From NCBI GenBank assembly GCA_036426205.1, contig WSYH01000041.1, forward strand, positions 62,001 to 126,000: DNA of 64,000 nucleotides. Direction: 5' to 3'. The notes under the pieces were generated by a model. It had not been told where the DNA came from and did not search any database. It was given only the letters and a program-made list of their open reading frames with translations. The stretch comes from Ascaphus truei (taxonomy: Eukaryota > Chordata > Amphibia > Anura > Ascaphidae). The position numbers and the translations under genes were made by a program. Shown here in pieces: positions 11,008 to 24,422 of the stretch; within the stretch, counting starts at the first letter, position 1, and each line of letters starts with the position of its first letter.

Positions 11008-12090
11008 AACTTTTTTCCCTCTCCCATCCTCTCTCTCCACTGCACTCTCCCCCCATCGTCAGTCCCCCCATCCTCCCTCTCCACATCCCTCTCCCATCCC
11101 CTCTCCTCCATCTTCCCACATCCTCTCTCCCTCCCTATCCCTCCTTCACAAATCCTCTTTCTCAACCCAACTCCCTCATCTCTCTCCCCCCAATCTGTTC
11201 CATCATTCCTCCCTTCCCTACTCTCTCGGCATCTTCTCCCCCACTCCCTCTCAATCCTCTTACCCACCCACTACCTTCCATCTCTCTCTACCCCCCCACT
11301 CCAGTATCAATCCTCTTACCCCCCACTCCCATCCATCCCTCTATCCCACCACTCACCTCTCCATCCTCGTACCCCCCCACTCCCTTTCCATACTATTCCC
11401 CACCCACTCCCTCTCAATTCACTCGTCTCCCCCACTGCCTCTCCATCCTCTCTCAACCCCCACTGCGCCCTCCATCCTCTCTATCAACCCACGCCTATCC
11501 ATCCTCATCTACCAACCCCCCACTGGCCTCTCCATCCTCTCTTCCACACCCACGCCTCTCCATCCTATCTCTCCAACCACCATGCCTTCTCCCATCCTCT
11601 CTCTCCACCCCCACTGATATCCATCCTCTCTCTCCACCCCCACTGCCTCTCCATTCTCTCTCTCACCCCCACTGCCTCTCCATCCTCTCTCTCCACCCCC
11701 ACTGCCTCTCCATCCTCTCTTCACACACCACTGCCTCTCATCCCTCTCCTCTCCACCCCACTCCTCTCCATTCATCTCTCTCAACCCCCAACGGCCTCTC
11801 AATCTCTACTCTCCAACCCCACTGCCTCTACATCCCCACTCCCCTCAATCTTCTCTCCCCCCAACTCCCTCTCCATCCGCCACCCCACGCCTTCTCCATT
11901 CCTCTCTCCCCACCCCATTTCCTCCCACCCCCACTCCCTCTCAATCCTCCTCCCCTCCACTCCACTCTCCATCTCTCTCCCCTCAACCCCTCTCCATACT
12001 CTCTCCCCTCACTCCCTCTCTATCCTCTCTCCACACTCCCTTTCAATCCTGTCCTCCCCCCCTCCCTCTTCAATCCTCTCTCCCCCAATA
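11008..12090. repeat. Polypyrimidine minisatellite (left copy)
   Basis: A degenerate tandem array of about 30-bp units built on ccatcctctctctccaccc and cactgcctct, almost purely C/T on this strand for about 1 kb. The long Ser/Pro/Leu frame across it is a by-product of the repeat. Strand asymmetry over this length favours triplex (H-DNA) structures. The mirror copy at 57,483-58,336 is about 200 bp shorter. Confidence 0.92.
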
Positions 12091-12169
12091 TATATCACAA
12101 CACTCTCCATCTACAAATACACGTTTAAACAACATATTACAAAAACTAAATATACAAATAGACATGCAA

Positions 12170-12560
12170 CAAGAATGCATGCAACAAACATTATGCATTA
12201 ACAAATACACACACACACCAACCACAGACAACACAAACTTACCAACACAGACACACGGAACCAGGGAGATCGTATGAGAGGAGCAGCAGCTCTAAGCAGC
12301 CAGCTCAAAGCAGGAGGTGACGCGGAGTGCCCAATATTCACAGAAGCTGTAGCAGCCAACAACCTTGCTCTTCTCCCCATCACTACCGGTACAGCGGTTT
12401 CTATGATCGGCTCCGCATTGCCGCCGGCCGTCCCCCTCTGATCTCCTCAAACCACCGAAAATGGTAGGACACATCACTATAAACTGGGACATTTTCATAA
12501 TTTTTGGGGCACCGGCATTGCCACTCAGAACAGGGACCTGTCCGCTCAAACGGGAAAGTG
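12170..12560. repeat. Dispersed-repeat-like segment beside the minisatellite
   Basis: A short CA-rich tract, then a GC-richer segment containing aaactgggacattttcataa and tttttggggcaccggc. Mirror of about 57,005-57,370. Its composition suggests an interspersed repeat ending in the simple-sequence array, but I cannot name it. Confidence 0.4.
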
Positions 12561-13540
12561 GAGACTTCTGGGCACTGCAACATTTAATAACAGAGGTATC
12601 TAAGCGCCTGAATTATATCCCCACCAGACATTTACTGCATTTAAATTCATTCTTAGTTGTTGCATTTCTCAATGAAATCAGCTTTATATTCTCAAGGGTA
12701 TGGTGGGACACATTTTGCCCGGGCTGAGCGTTAAATATGTTTTAGCTCTTGGTGCCTTGTAGGCAGCTATCATGTTGGTCAAATTTTGTAGCCCAGTACA
12801 CTGGGACACTAATTTCCTGGCCCTCTAAACATGTATGCCCATTTAAAGAGGGGGCAGTTTATGGTAGGAGTAGATTTAACTGGGCCTGTTAATTGTGCGG
12901 TGAGTGTAACAATTAAAGTCAGGATAAGCTGTTATTGTAAGGGGGGACTATGAGTATGGATAGGTGGTCTTACAAGCCCACTCCCAGGGAAGATGGGGGG
13001 TTTCTCCTTCTATAAAATAGTAAGGGTTTAGAGGGTTGTGGGGTTGTACCTTTCAGAGTATGAGGAGCAGCGAGAGAGAGCCTCTCCCCGGAGGGAGTAG
13101 GTGAGCGCCTTGGCCCAACAGGGGTAGATAGAATCTATGAAGAGATGTTCAAGCGTCAATGTTGGGTACTGCATTTCAGGAACGGGGACCTGTATAGTAC
13201 CATATGCATAACCCAAGTTTACCTCTTGGTGTAATTATTGAGCATGTCAGTTCAAGATGAAAGTTCCCCATGAGGTTCCATACTGATAGCCTCAGGATCC
13301 TCTTGGGATGCGAGGCGCGTCACTGAAAGAAACCAGGTGAGCCTGTCCTGGGTCCCACCAGGTCTATCCGCCTTCTTTCCCACCCAACCCAGCGACGTGG
13401 AGTCTCCAGCCTCCTGTTACCAGCCAGGTAGCACCAGCACACACGAAGACTCACGGTAAGCGACCAATCATCAATAGGAAGGGGGAAAGGTGCTAACACT
13501 TGTATTATAATTTAGGATTGTGGGGGTCTTTCCACTAGAT
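12561..13540. other. No gene recognised (left arm)
   Basis: Mirror of about 56,065-57,004. It contains a moderately GC-rich stretch with a TATA-like 'tataaaatag' at 13,011-13,020, but no identifiable gene. Confidence 0.45.
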
Positions 13541-13699
13541 CAGGGGTGGGCAAACTCCAAGGATATCTCAGCTCAGCACAAGTGGTGAGTTTTTCTACTG
13601 AGAGGCAAATGATTGAGGCCACCTGTGCTGACAGCAGGAGATTCTGAAACCGTGACACTGTTGGTGACCTTGAGGACTGGGAGTTGGCCCACCCCCTGG
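13541..13699 (-). mobile_element. Small hAT MITE (left copy)
   Basis: Noisy mirror of 55,905-56,056. It starts CAGGGGTGGGCAAACTCC and is flanked by CACTAGAT at 13,533-13,540 and 13,700-13,707, the 8-bp target duplication. The interior carries several indels and substitutions absent from the right copy. Confidence 0.85.
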
Positions 13700-14491
13700 C
13701 ACTAGATCATGTTCAGAAAAACCATGTTGGTTAAGTACTTATCTAATGAATGCTACAAAAAAACCATGGTGGGGACTCGTTGTTTACATTACTCTCTACA
13801 TATGATAGACACTTTTTTTTGCCCTAAAGCTCATTTGTATGTCAGTTCTGATTAAATCCTTCTAAGGAATATTTGTAGCTTCAGAGGGGGTAACCCAGAG
13901 TCCTGAATCCCCCAGCCTAAAGAAACTACATATTGCCTTGCGGGGATACTTTTATCACTAATAAAAATGTAAAAATGAGCCATTATCAGTTTGTATAAGC
14001 GCCCAAATGGGGGCTGAAATCACATATGGCTATGCGCAGGTTAGTAAATAGCAATGGCTTAAGAAAATATTACCAGACGCGGTTCCATGGCATCTGAAGG
14101 CTTACGCTGCAAAATACCAAGCAGGTTTTACAGGCGTGATTAACAACCCGGGGGAATTTCGCACATTGTATTTTGCTGATGTCTGTGTACCGGTTAAGAA
14201 CTGTACATACTGTATATTGTTTAAAATGGTCCAGGCAGAAAAACATAATTGTATTATGCCTTGCTAAAAAAATAAAAAAGATTTAATCCTTATGGTGGGT
14301 AGGCAATCTAGTGTGGGTTTTCCAAAATTGCAGGTTCCAGAGGATCATAACGAAGGTAAGTATTAATAACAGAGCTATCTCGAAAGTCTATCATCACACC
14401 CATCATCTTTAAAGGCCCTTTCACTTATAATGCACTTCGGGGCATTCGGACTAGATTGAGACTTGGTTAGCTGTGGTTTACTGAAGCACAA
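13700..14491. other. No gene recognised (left arm)
   Basis: Mirror of 55,144-55,896. AT-rich, with no domain or repeat terminus. Confidence 0.5.
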
Positions 14492-15188
14492 TAAGGCCCT
14501 GGGTCCCGATGCTTCCGAGGGCGCAGGCCGCTGTGCGTCACTACCAGACAGGAGATCCTCCCGAGCAGGCCCAGTCCCCCCTCGCCTGGCAAGGTCGCCT
14601 GCTCACTGTGACGCGTCAGCCAGCAGGGGGGGATCACAAGGATCATGATACCCAAGCGCCGACGCGTAACGTGGGGGCAGGGAGCCAAGAGGGGAGGAAG
14701 GGAGCTGTCTGGAGCTCAGGGACTGTTTGACGTGAACGAAATATACACCTTGTCTTCTGTGGCCAGGCTTGGCCAGCATCACCCCACACCCCCCGTTCCT
14801 CCTATGGCCCGTTTGCAGGCTGTGTGTGCTGCGGGAGGTTGCGACCCACTCTGGCTGCTGGGGGGGGGGGATTCGCGGCTCCCGGGTCAAAGTGAAAGAA
14901 ACGAGGGGGGGGGGGGGCAGATGCGGTGTCCAGCTGGAGCGCGTGTGCCTGGAATGGCAGGTTTCAGTGCTCTTGTACTTACCCATCCATTCAGTGGAGG
15001 GCAAGACAGGATCTGCACAACAGAGCTCCAAGAGCATACAGATCAGCGTGTGCACGCTTTGGCCTGACCAGCCCCCCACCCCCGCACCGACAAACGTCTC
15101 CCTGAAGACCGCATATAGCGGTGTTGAAGGTGCCGTGCACGCGCCGCCTTGAAGCGTGCGGCGCGAGCCGGCTCGTGACGCGGGCTTA
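14492..15188. mobile_element. GC-rich TIR-bounded element (left copy)
   Basis: Mirror of 54,461-55,143. Starts TAAGGCCCTGGGTCCCG and ends near cgcgggctta. CpG-rich, with homopolymer G/C runs. See the right copy for interpretation. Confidence 0.55.
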
Positions 15189-15539
15189 GCCTAAGCCTCT
15201 TTGATCTTAGCTCAAGCTTTTATGAGACTTGGAACGGCAACAGTGCCAGTTGTGTTGGTGCCAACAGCCATACTGATATTCTTAGTTAGTTCTAGATCGC
15301 ATTGTTCCAGCGACCAAGTTGCTCATTATGGCATGTTCAAGATTACATTTGCATGTTGAATGAATAATGTTGAGCGATATATAAATGTGATATATTAGAA
15401 GAATGTATTTGCAAAAAACGTTTTTCTGTTGGCCGCTCACCCTTTTTTTAGATATATGATAAGCCACTTGTGGCTGAGATGGTTTCCATTGTCAGGTATG
15501 ATGTGTGTGTGATGGCTTTGCAATGATATTAGTAACCAT

Positions 15540-15625
15540 TATTTCTTCGAACTGAGCCACTGATTAAGCAACCAGTGCTGAAGCAGGGATATCTGACAAA
15601 ACCTGGACCTGTTGGTGGCCCTGAG
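15540..15625 (-). mobile_element. Half of a small hAT MITE (left copy)
   Basis: Noisy mirror of 54,034-54,113. It retains the conserved block corresponding to caacaggtcaggttttcagg on the opposite strand, without a second terminus. Confidence 0.65.
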
Positions 15626-16599
15626 GACCCACACACTGCAATCTCTCCTCGCGCTGGCGCTTCCAGGTACGGTCCCTTCAAGCCAAGGGCGAATGCACCA
15701 AGCGAACCCCCTAACGTGACCTCCATAAGCACGGGGAATTGGCGAGCAAAACATAAGGTCATGAGGGTCGCTTGCACATTCACCCCATTGTGCAGGGAGG
15801 GAGGCTACCAGGACAAAATAATTAAAGATAGACAGCACACAAAAAGAGCCATTACAATAGGACGAGAATAAGCGTTTGGCAATGTGGAACAGAGAGGAAC
15901 TCGTATTTATCTACAAACAAGAATCCAAAGAAAAATAATGTTCCCGAGTGCACCACAAATAAGGGCAAAAGGAGGGGAGGGACAATATGACCCGCCAAAA
16001 ATTTAATGAACAAACAAAAGCACAAATCACATCAAAGGCAAACAACGAATACAAAGTGCATACATAAAAGGAGAGGCGGGCAGGAGAAACACGGAAAGTG
16101 AGCGAGGGATGGGATTGGGTGGAAAAAATAAAAGAGTACAGGGGATGGGGGGCGGATATGTGAGGAGATACCAGGAAGCAGCCAGCAGGGAAAAGAGATC
16201 TGCAGTTGTGTTTGCGGTGTCGGATCTTTACGCACTCACACCAGTTCTGCTGCACGCTATGTGGCGTAGGTTCCGTTCCCCTCATTGTGGTTTTATACCA
16301 AGTTGTTTAGATTGCTATTTTAGAGTTTATTTGACTCACTGGTTTTCTTTTGCTGGCCACGCCCTGACAGAGCTTTATATTGGGTCTCTTCAGTGGGATG
16401 TTTATTAGTGTACATGTTGGTTAATTTATGGTTACATTTTTGTCATGTACGTTTTAAAGTATTGGGTATATTCTTTATCTGAGTTTAACATTTCTTTTTT
16501 CACATCGACCATTTTATTTATGGTATTAAAATTGGTTTATTGTAATCTGTGGTGCGCTCTGTGTGAATGTGTGTTTTTGTCACCTTATTCAGGACTCAT
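15626..16599. other. Unassigned; widely spaced inverted repeat
   Basis: Mirror of about 53,106-54,033. Near its ends lie related inverted segments around ctggcgcttcc (about 15,655) and ggaagcagccagc (about 16,173), suggesting a decayed TIR element of roughly 0.5 kb. Confidence 0.4.
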
Positions 16600-16900
16600 G
16601 TCACCTCAGTAACTCGTGCACACATAGAAGGAACTCAGTGCCACCTCTCACGTACTCAATGCTAACCTCAGTAATTAGTGCTGCCTCTCAGTACTCAATG
16701 CTACCATCGCAGTTACTCAATGTTACTCTCAGTAATCAATTGCAACCTATCAGTACTCAAAGGCCACATCTCAGTACTCAATGCACATCAGTCCTCCAGG
16801 GGTGGCGAACTGGAGTGTCACTGTCACTTCGTACTCAGTGCCACTCTCTGTAACTCGAGTTTGCCACACCTACAGTACTCAATGCCAACTCTGCATGCAC
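16600..16900. repeat. 20-bp minisatellite (left copy)
   Basis: Degenerate tandem units built on cagtactcaatgccacctct. The mirror at 52,795-53,105 shows the 20-bp period more clearly. Confidence 0.85.
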
Positions 16901-17157
16901 AAGACACATGCAGACATTTCCTGGCTACATATAGACACGAATAGCCCCATCTTGCTATTCTATTACCTTTGATTAACATAGGAGTGGAGAGATATACTTT
17001 GGTGACATTTTCATGACTCTGGCTATTCACACATACACAGACAGACAGACCGCAGAAAACCAGACATCCAGATGCAAGAATTCAATGACATTACAGTAGG
17101 CTGAGCCTCAAAGAAGAGAGAGGCGATTTTAATAAATAAACAATAATGTATAATAGT

Positions 17158-17160
17158 ATA

Positions 17161-17198
<38 letters not shown>

Positions 17199-17212
17199 TA
17201 TATACTACTGAT
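17158..17212. repeat. (AT)n microsatellite (left copy)
   Basis: Alternating TA tract, mirror of 52,494-52,545. Confidence 0.95.
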
Positions 17213-18339
17213 ATATCACATCTGAGAACTCCCCAGTGGATTGTATTTTTATTTTTGGTTTTATTTTCAAATTTCATTTTTATATTTATACATTTTCTAA
17301 TTTCATTTTCATTATTTCTCATTATTATATTATCATTTTATTTTATTTTTTAATTTTATTTTTAATTTTTTAATATATTTTTTTTATATATTTTTTGCTT
17401 TAATTAGATTAATAGTCTTATTGATTAGTGATTCCCTATACCACTTTTACCTATATTTATAAACAATTCTTCACTCAGTTCAAGCCCTTGTTCTCTCTCC
17501 TTCCCTGTTCATTTGATTCCTACCTTGAGGTTATTTATAACACAAAGGTGGTCAATCATTCAATATATGTATGTATTGGTTGATAAACTAAACACTGTTT
17601 TCAATATCCTCATATATTGTCTCTGTGAAAATAAATTTACATGACTTAATCATGTTTTATTATTTTTATTTCTATATCTCATGAGAGAAATATATACCCT
17701 ATTTAATAATTTATAATAGTTAAATAATTTGAACACATAGTAAATATAAATTATATATAGTGTATATATACAAGTATTTGGGTAATATATAACCATTTGA
17801 GTCAAAAGGTTGTTCTTTTAGTTCTATATATATATATATACATTTTCCAGTAAAAAGTACGTGCATTATCTATTACTTTTACTTGCTTAGTAGTGTGATC
17901 TATTGATTTCCGTTGCTCATTATGTATGTGATATGATTTTGTTTATATGTGCATGGTGTTCTGATGAGGAATAATAGTTCTTACTATTTTTTATATAACA
18001 TATGATTATTAGATCTCAATGTACTGCCACCCTGTTTTTTATGTGTGCAATTTATTTTTATTTATTTATAGAATTTTCTATATATTTCATTATACAACAA
18101 TTAGTATACAACAGGGGATAATTATCTTAATTTTACTTTTAATTTTGCTTTTCCGTTTATCCATGTCGGATCATCTATTTGAATCATTTTTAATGATTAT
18201 GCAATATCAGCATGAATTGAGTATCTATTGTGTATATATGTGCATAATGTTTCTGTAGATCTTTCCCACAGTATAGGTCTATATATTTTTTCTACGATCT
18301 GCCATTTAGCAAGTCAGTCGTTTATTCTGTGTTTAATGA
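17213..18339. other. Very AT-rich, no gene
   Basis: Long T-rich runs and short AT repeats. Mirror of about 51,330-52,493. No element recognised. Confidence 0.5.
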
Positions 18340-18740
18340 GGGTGCAGCACACCTAGTTACGCCCAATTCACCAGCTTACGATGGGTTACAACTTATTTCC
18401 ATTGTGGGTTGCTAAGCCGATGGACTGGCATAATGTGCAGGACTTCATCCGTTTACTATCAGCCCTTTGAGAAGTCGCCCAGCGGTGACGAAAGCGTCAG
18501 GGACTCTGATAGCGTGATTACGTCACTACGACGCTGCGCACAGCGCACGAGGCCACATCCAGCAGTGGGATCCATACGGCGGCCATTCGGAGTGGAGGCT
18601 AAGTCTTGGACGGCAATCTGACGGCAAAAGGCACCCAGGAATCCGGTGAGCGTGACTTCCACAGGCAGACCTGAGGAGACTACATACGAAAATTCCGACA
18701 GCACAGAAACCGGATGGTGGTGTATAATCACAAATTGCCT
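18340..18740. repeat. CpG-rich dispersed repeat (left copy)
   Basis: A GC-rich island in AT-rich DNA with gtcgcccagcggtgacgaaa and gcgtgattacgtcactacg. Mirror of about 50,940-51,320. It looks like an interspersed amphibian repeat; I cannot place it in a superfamily. Confidence 0.45.
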
Positions 18741-19289
18741 TTTAAACCATTTTATTCTTGTGAGTTTGATTCACACCCCCCCCCCGCCTTCCTTTCTTTT
18801 TATAATAAAAATATACAGTGTTATGCTATGGGGCGTGCGTCTCTTCTTTGTTTGTAGATACTCTGGATGTGGATTATCCCATGTGAGAGCAGCCAGAGAC
18901 CCCCTTGTCAGCTCATTCACCTCTATTCATTTATTTTCCTTTTTTGCACTTTTGCACCCTTTTTCAATCAATTTATTTGTGTTTCACTATTTAGCTAATT
19001 GATATGTATATTATTCATTTATATTTCTATTAATCATATCATATTCATTATATATTTTTTGCACTATAAAAACACAATTAGTATTTATCAACTATAGTCA
19101 CCCAATAGGTTATATAACACTTGCAGTCTACTCTGGCTCTACAATTTTGTTCCTTCATACTATATATATTTATATATAATATTTATATATTGTATAACTA
19201 TATTTATTATATATATATAGATATTTATATACTTATATATATATATTATATATATATATAGATAATATATAGGCCTATAGGGAACCATG
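18741..19289. other. AT-rich, microsatellite-like tracts
   Basis: Contains TATATA-rich stretches at about 19,160-19,270. No gene. Mirror of about 50,360-50,940. Confidence 0.5.
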
Positions 19290-19450
19290 TTAAAAATGGT
19301 TTTGAGGCAAAAAGTGACAATGTGTGCTCATTTGCATGTCATTTCCCAGAATCCCTTGATTGCATGGAGCTTGTGTAAGTGCTGTATCTGGTGTGATAAT
19401 GGGGAAAGGCAGGGTTGCAGACCTGCCTAAGACATGCAGATGGCATACAG
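19290..19450 (+). repeat. Dispersed repeat, family shared with 62,070-62,200
   Basis: Contains catttgcatgtcatttccca and gcagacctgcctaagac, which recur at 50,210-50,355 (mirror) and at 62,070-62,200 outside the palindrome. That proves an interspersed repeat. Superfamily unknown. Confidence 0.8.
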
Positions 19451-19460
19451 TTATTATTGC

Positions 19461-19466
<6 letters not shown>

Positions 19467-19510
<44 letters not shown>
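19467..19510. repeat. (AT)n microsatellite (left copy)
   Basis: Pure alternating AT. Mirror of about 50,132-50,185, where it is interrupted. Confidence 0.95.
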
Positions 19511-19512
<2 letters not shown>

Positions 19513-20519
19513 CTGTGCCATTTTTCATTTTTACAAAGTCAAAAAATCCTATTTGTGATCTCTGTTAAGCAGAGCACCTGGTGATATTCCGTTTGCCATA
19601 AGAAACATTCTAGCAAGTGATTATCTGCTTTGCTTCCTTTTTATCCTTCACAGAAATGTTCCCTTTCATTCTGTTGATTTCAAATGGCAGGAAACAAAGC
19701 TAGATCTGTTGTTAAATATTAGAAATGAAATTAAAAGGACCTGCTGGTGACTTAAATGCATTGTGCCAGCAGTGTTTCGACTTGCCCACTGATTATTGTA
19801 TTAACATAAAAATTAGCTGTATTAGTTGATTCTATGTTCTTTAGAGAGGGCTCCATGCCCATTTCTTTCCTTGGAATGACTTTGCTTAAATGTGTTTAAT
19901 GGGATCAATCAGTGCTAGCATCTGCCCTAACAGTATATGGGTAGTATTTTTCTACCATAAAAAAGTGATGCTTCAACAAAAGGATTTGAACTTTTTGAGC
20001 TCAGAAGTCAGTGGGTGGTGATATCAAAACTGGCGCAAATGACATGCACTTTTGTCGTGTTTAATGTATTATTAAGGTAGGTGGTTTGCTCCATGGTTTT
20101 CTCAGGATTGGCGCATGAGCATTTTGGGGGACAGTAATAAAGGAAGTTAGGGAGAAAGATAGTGTAATGAGAGTTACAAAAGTTGCTGGTTCTGGTTTTT
20201 TCTCTCTGGCATCAAATAATCCGGCTTTACGGCAGCGTTAACCTTTTCTTGGAGATATGCGGCAAATGCAAGAAACAATAAGAAAGCTTCACAACATACA
20301 GTATATCGTGGTACAAATTGATGGCATATGCAAATTTTTGCTCTGCGTTTGAGCATAACTAAGAACACATTTTCTGATACATAGTCTACATTAAGTTCCT
20401 TTTTATAAGGATATTTGTTTAATCAAAAAATCTATGTTTTATTTTCTGTATAACATAATAATGTTTTTGAAGGAAATATGTATACATTGCTTTGAACAGG
20501 CTTTAACTCAATACTTTAT
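19511..20519. other. No gene recognised (left arm)
   Basis: Mirror of about 49,110-50,130. Nothing recognised. Confidence 0.5.
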
Positions 20520-21480
20520 TTCCAATGTTAGATCTTGATTCCATGTAACCATACCACAAAGACAGCCCTAGTTAAATAGCCATTGACGTCGCTACTGCAA
20601 AATACCAGAATTTCTTCTCTCACGTGTTCTACTGGAACTCTTTGCAGCCACTGACCCTGTTGATTGATCCCACTTTCCTTCACACTTCCCAATCCATTAG
20701 TCTCCATAGCCCACCCTCTCCTATTTGCTCCAACATTATCACCCACATTATCACCAGGGTGTTCCCTTTATCAACCCAAAATCAACAACAAGTGCTATAA
20801 TCCTTTCCTTTTTAATGTCCCATGAGTACCGTAGTCTCATCCTTTCCTCTTTGTTCTCCAGTCTATTTGTGATGCGTGCAGAATCTTCTCTACCCACACA
20901 TTTCCTCTGCTTCCCCTCTATGCAAGCTTTTTGGCTACCAATCACCCAGAATCCTACCATATCACCCAGCTACAATATCTGTCCATACTTCTCAGACCTT
21001 TCTTCCAAATACTCCCCACACACCCTCTGTGTGTTCTACTCATACTTCCTCCTCCTTCATAATTTTCTCCTCTGCCACCGCCAAGACTTTTCCTGAGCTG
21101 CAGCACACCTATGGATTTCTGGTTTCCTTAAGCATCAGACTCTCCCCTAACCTTTACACATGTACTGTATAGTGTCCTGAGAACATTAACCTAAATACTC
21201 AAGCTTCCTCCCCTGCCTTTACCTTACACCTATTATTGTTACCAAGAACAGAGTGGGCCCAGCCACTAGCTTCATGGCACGTAGCCTTTGTTAACACATC
21301 AACTTCTTTCTACCACTATACGTTATGTTCCCTTCTACTCTTCCTTTAAATTGTAAGATTGTGGATCAGGATCCTCTTTACTGTACCCACTTTACTAGTG
21401 TATATTAATTAGTTTTTTTTGTCTTCACACTTCCATTGCACATTGCCTCGAATATATTGTCACATAACTAAATAATAATA
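20520..21480 (+). other. Possible decayed retroelement end (left copy)
   Basis: Broken pyrimidine-rich reading frames are followed by 'ttaaattgtaagattgtgga' and 'catcaggatcctcttt'-like sequence, which recalls the closing part of amphibian LINE or SINE tails. Mirror of about 48,150-49,100. Suggestive only. Confidence 0.3.
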
Positions 21481-22989
21481 TGGTATATATCTGAAATGTG
21501 TTTTTATTAGAGCAAAAGGATTCTAGTACAGTTGAATAAACCAGTGTTTAGATTCTCTACAGCTTTAGAAAGTTCAAAGATTAAGAAGGTTACAGCGAAC
21601 ACTAGAATCCTATTTTGCTCACTGCATAGAGATGTACAGACCAAATATTGGCCTCTAAACTTGACATGTTATTGAATTTCCACAGTATGATAGAAACTTC
21701 GCCTCAGCTTAGGACTTGGTGCAACCTCCAGAAACCTGTCCGTCAGTGAAACTATAAGTTTAATGATCAAACAATGAGCAGAATTCTAAAGTGAAAGGGA
21801 ACTAAGAAGCAGTGAAAAAACACCACAAAAAGATTCTCCTTCCAGATGGTTATCGCTTGTTTATATTATAAACCTTGGTCATTTGTAGTTTTGTAGTGCA
21901 CTCAGTTTTCATCTTGGTTTTATTAGGAGCGTGAGGATTTTGTTAGTAGAGGTTGTTGTGGCTCCCTGTGAAACGAGACATATTTTTCTATATAAAATAG
22001 TTAAATAATAATAACTTTTTCCTATAGAGCTTTCTCCCAATGGGACACAAGTGCTCATCAATTACAGTATGTGCGCGGTACGCAGCACATAGGATTTTAC
22101 AGGCACAGTTACCATATGTTTAAACTCTATTTACAAAATTACTAAAATAATGACAACATTGGGCTCCGTGCCCTTTCTGTTTAGTACATATTATGGGTTA
22201 CAGATCAAAGTCTCCTGGCTGAAAAACCGAGGGTAACAATTGGTACAAACGAATGCACCAGATCAAAGGACAAAAGCCCACTGAATGCAAAGATCTTTTT
22301 CTAGATAAATGTAATGCTATTTTTTTTTTTGCCATAGTTGGCAGCCCGGAAACTTTAATATATAACCCCCCGAGTCTATCTGTTTTGATGGGATAGTCGA
22401 GAAATATTAGTCTGTATAAAACACGGGTCAACTGTTCGGCTCACATGTCAGTATTTGTATCTTATATTTGATTGAGATATTTCCTGTATAATGCAGTTTA
22501 AGAAATGAAAAAAATACAGCCTGCCTAGCTAATAAGAAAACATAGAAAACTACTGGGCTCGAGCTATAAGGTGTTAGCACACTGCACTTGCTAGCCTTGT
22601 ATGTCCAAAGGGAATAAGAAAGAAATATTGGTAAGGATTTGTTAGACATTGAGAGGTGTTAAGGCCAGAGCCTATTTATGTGCAAATTCAAACTGTAGTT
22701 ATTTCATTGTGTTGGATTTGAAAGTAGCGTCTCATGCTACAGCAGAGTGGTGCTCAATGTACCACTTGGATAGAGCCCACAATGAACATATAACAATGAA
22801 ATATGCATTTTGTTAAGTTATGGTGTACTCGCTGAAAGTATCCGGTGTTACTCAGTAATAGTCGATTTTTCTGATTCGAGGAGTGTGGGCAGGCGAAGTT
22901 CAATGAGATTATCTTCTCTGTTGGGATGAGATCATGTCATTTGGGATGTCATATGTGATGTCTATGTGAGGTCATATGTGAGGTATGTA
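21481..22989. other. Unassigned; contains a short LINE-tail-like piece
   Basis: At 21,995-22,065 the minus strand reads like a LINE 3' tail (cccattgggagaaagctcta followed by ttattatta), mirrored at 47,540-47,620. No gene. Confidence 0.4.
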
Positions 22990-23602
22990 TGCCGACATCA
23001 AACAAAGCAGTGGGGGGGGGGGGAGAGGGTATGGTTTTTCTTTACCATGGAAAGGATCCTACGATCATCCACCACTGTTGTTTCCGTGGCGTCGAGGCCT
23101 TTTTGTGTTGCAGAGTTCACCAGTGCGTTCTTTTTTTCTCAGAAGTTACCAAACGTTGATTTGGCCACTCCTAATGGTCCTACTATCTCTCTGATGGATT
23201 TCTTTTTTTTTTTGCAGCCTAGGATGCTGTTTCACTTGCATTGAGAGCTCTTTTACGCATGTGTGGGTTCACAGCAACAGCTTCCAAATGCGAATGCCAC
23301 ACCTGGAATCAACTCCAGACCTTTTACCTGCTTAATTGATGATGAATAACGATGGAATAGCCACACACCGTCCATGAAACAGCTTTTGAGCAATTGTCTT
23401 GGTACCTTGAAAAAGAGGGGGTACATATTAAAGAGATGTATTCCTAAACCCTTCCTCCTATTGGACGTGAATACCCTCAAATAAAGCTGTTAGACTGCCA
23501 CTTTAGCCCATAATCATTATTTAACTGTAACATGACTTTATTTTGGTACACAGCCGAAATAACAAAAACTTGTATCAGTGTCCAATATTTCCGGACTAAC
23601 TG
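22990..23602 (-). mobile_element. Truncated Tc1-like transposon (left copy)
   Basis: Mirror of 45,967-46,590. The TIR on the minus strand ends at 23,602, next to TA. The transposase N-terminus is frame-broken here. Confidence 0.88.
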
Positions 23603-23604
23603 TA

Positions 23605-24419
23605 TATAGAGTAACCAACTAGAGTTTTTCAGGTGTTCTCAGAAGACGTCCCTCACAAACAAGTGGGTAGGTTGGATAGAATTCCCATATGTGAGAAAAG
23701 AGAGGACACAAGAAAGTGCAGATGATTTATATAAAATGCAAATAAACGTATTACACTTACAAATAAGTACTGTATGTGTACAAGCAGTGAGACCACCAGG
23801 GTCAGGCAGTGGAGAAACAGCTGCAGCACTCCTTCCTTCACTGATTGTCTCCTGTGACAGCCGTCCACAGGAGAAGAGCTGTAAAGCTCAGGGAAGGAAT
23901 AACCAAAACTTGGCCAGGTCCACAGGAATGTCAAACACAACTTGGGGGTCTTGAAACCGGCTTACACAATCACCCTGAATATATTATGTATGTGTGTCTC
24001 TGTATAAGTGTATACTATACAGTATGTACAGTATGGTAATAAAGGGAAAAGCGTGTGTCTATCTATCAGAGCCATAGCCCCAAGACCATGAAACCTACAT
24101 ATATACAATACAATCCTGCTGGATTTTGTTCAAATCAGTGCACTTTTAAGGGTTCAGTCTGCCATCTTGATTCAAAATGGCGTTCAATTGTATCCGACAT
24201 AGACAAAACTGTCCTTGATCTCAGAGACCACATGCAAAAGTGGTTATGATGATATTAAGAGGTTCCAAATGCATAGCAGACAAACAACTTTCCAAAAATA
24301 TATTAAATGGTTGTGGCATATAAATGCTTGGAGATATTTATACATGATAAATCTGATTAGATAGCCATCTGCAAACCTAATGTTGATAACATTTAGTTCA
24401 GTAAAAATCCCATTACATC
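23605..24419. other. No gene recognised (left arm)
   Basis: Mirror of 45,130-45,964. Nothing recognised. Confidence 0.5.
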
Positions 24420-24422
24420 TAA

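Noticed and set aside
10585..12201. 538-codon open frame rich in Ser, Pro, Leu and His
   Set aside because: It is almost entirely translation of the CT-rich minisatellite. Long frames also exist in other phases and on the opposite strand, and the mirrored copy in the right arm gives a different protein.
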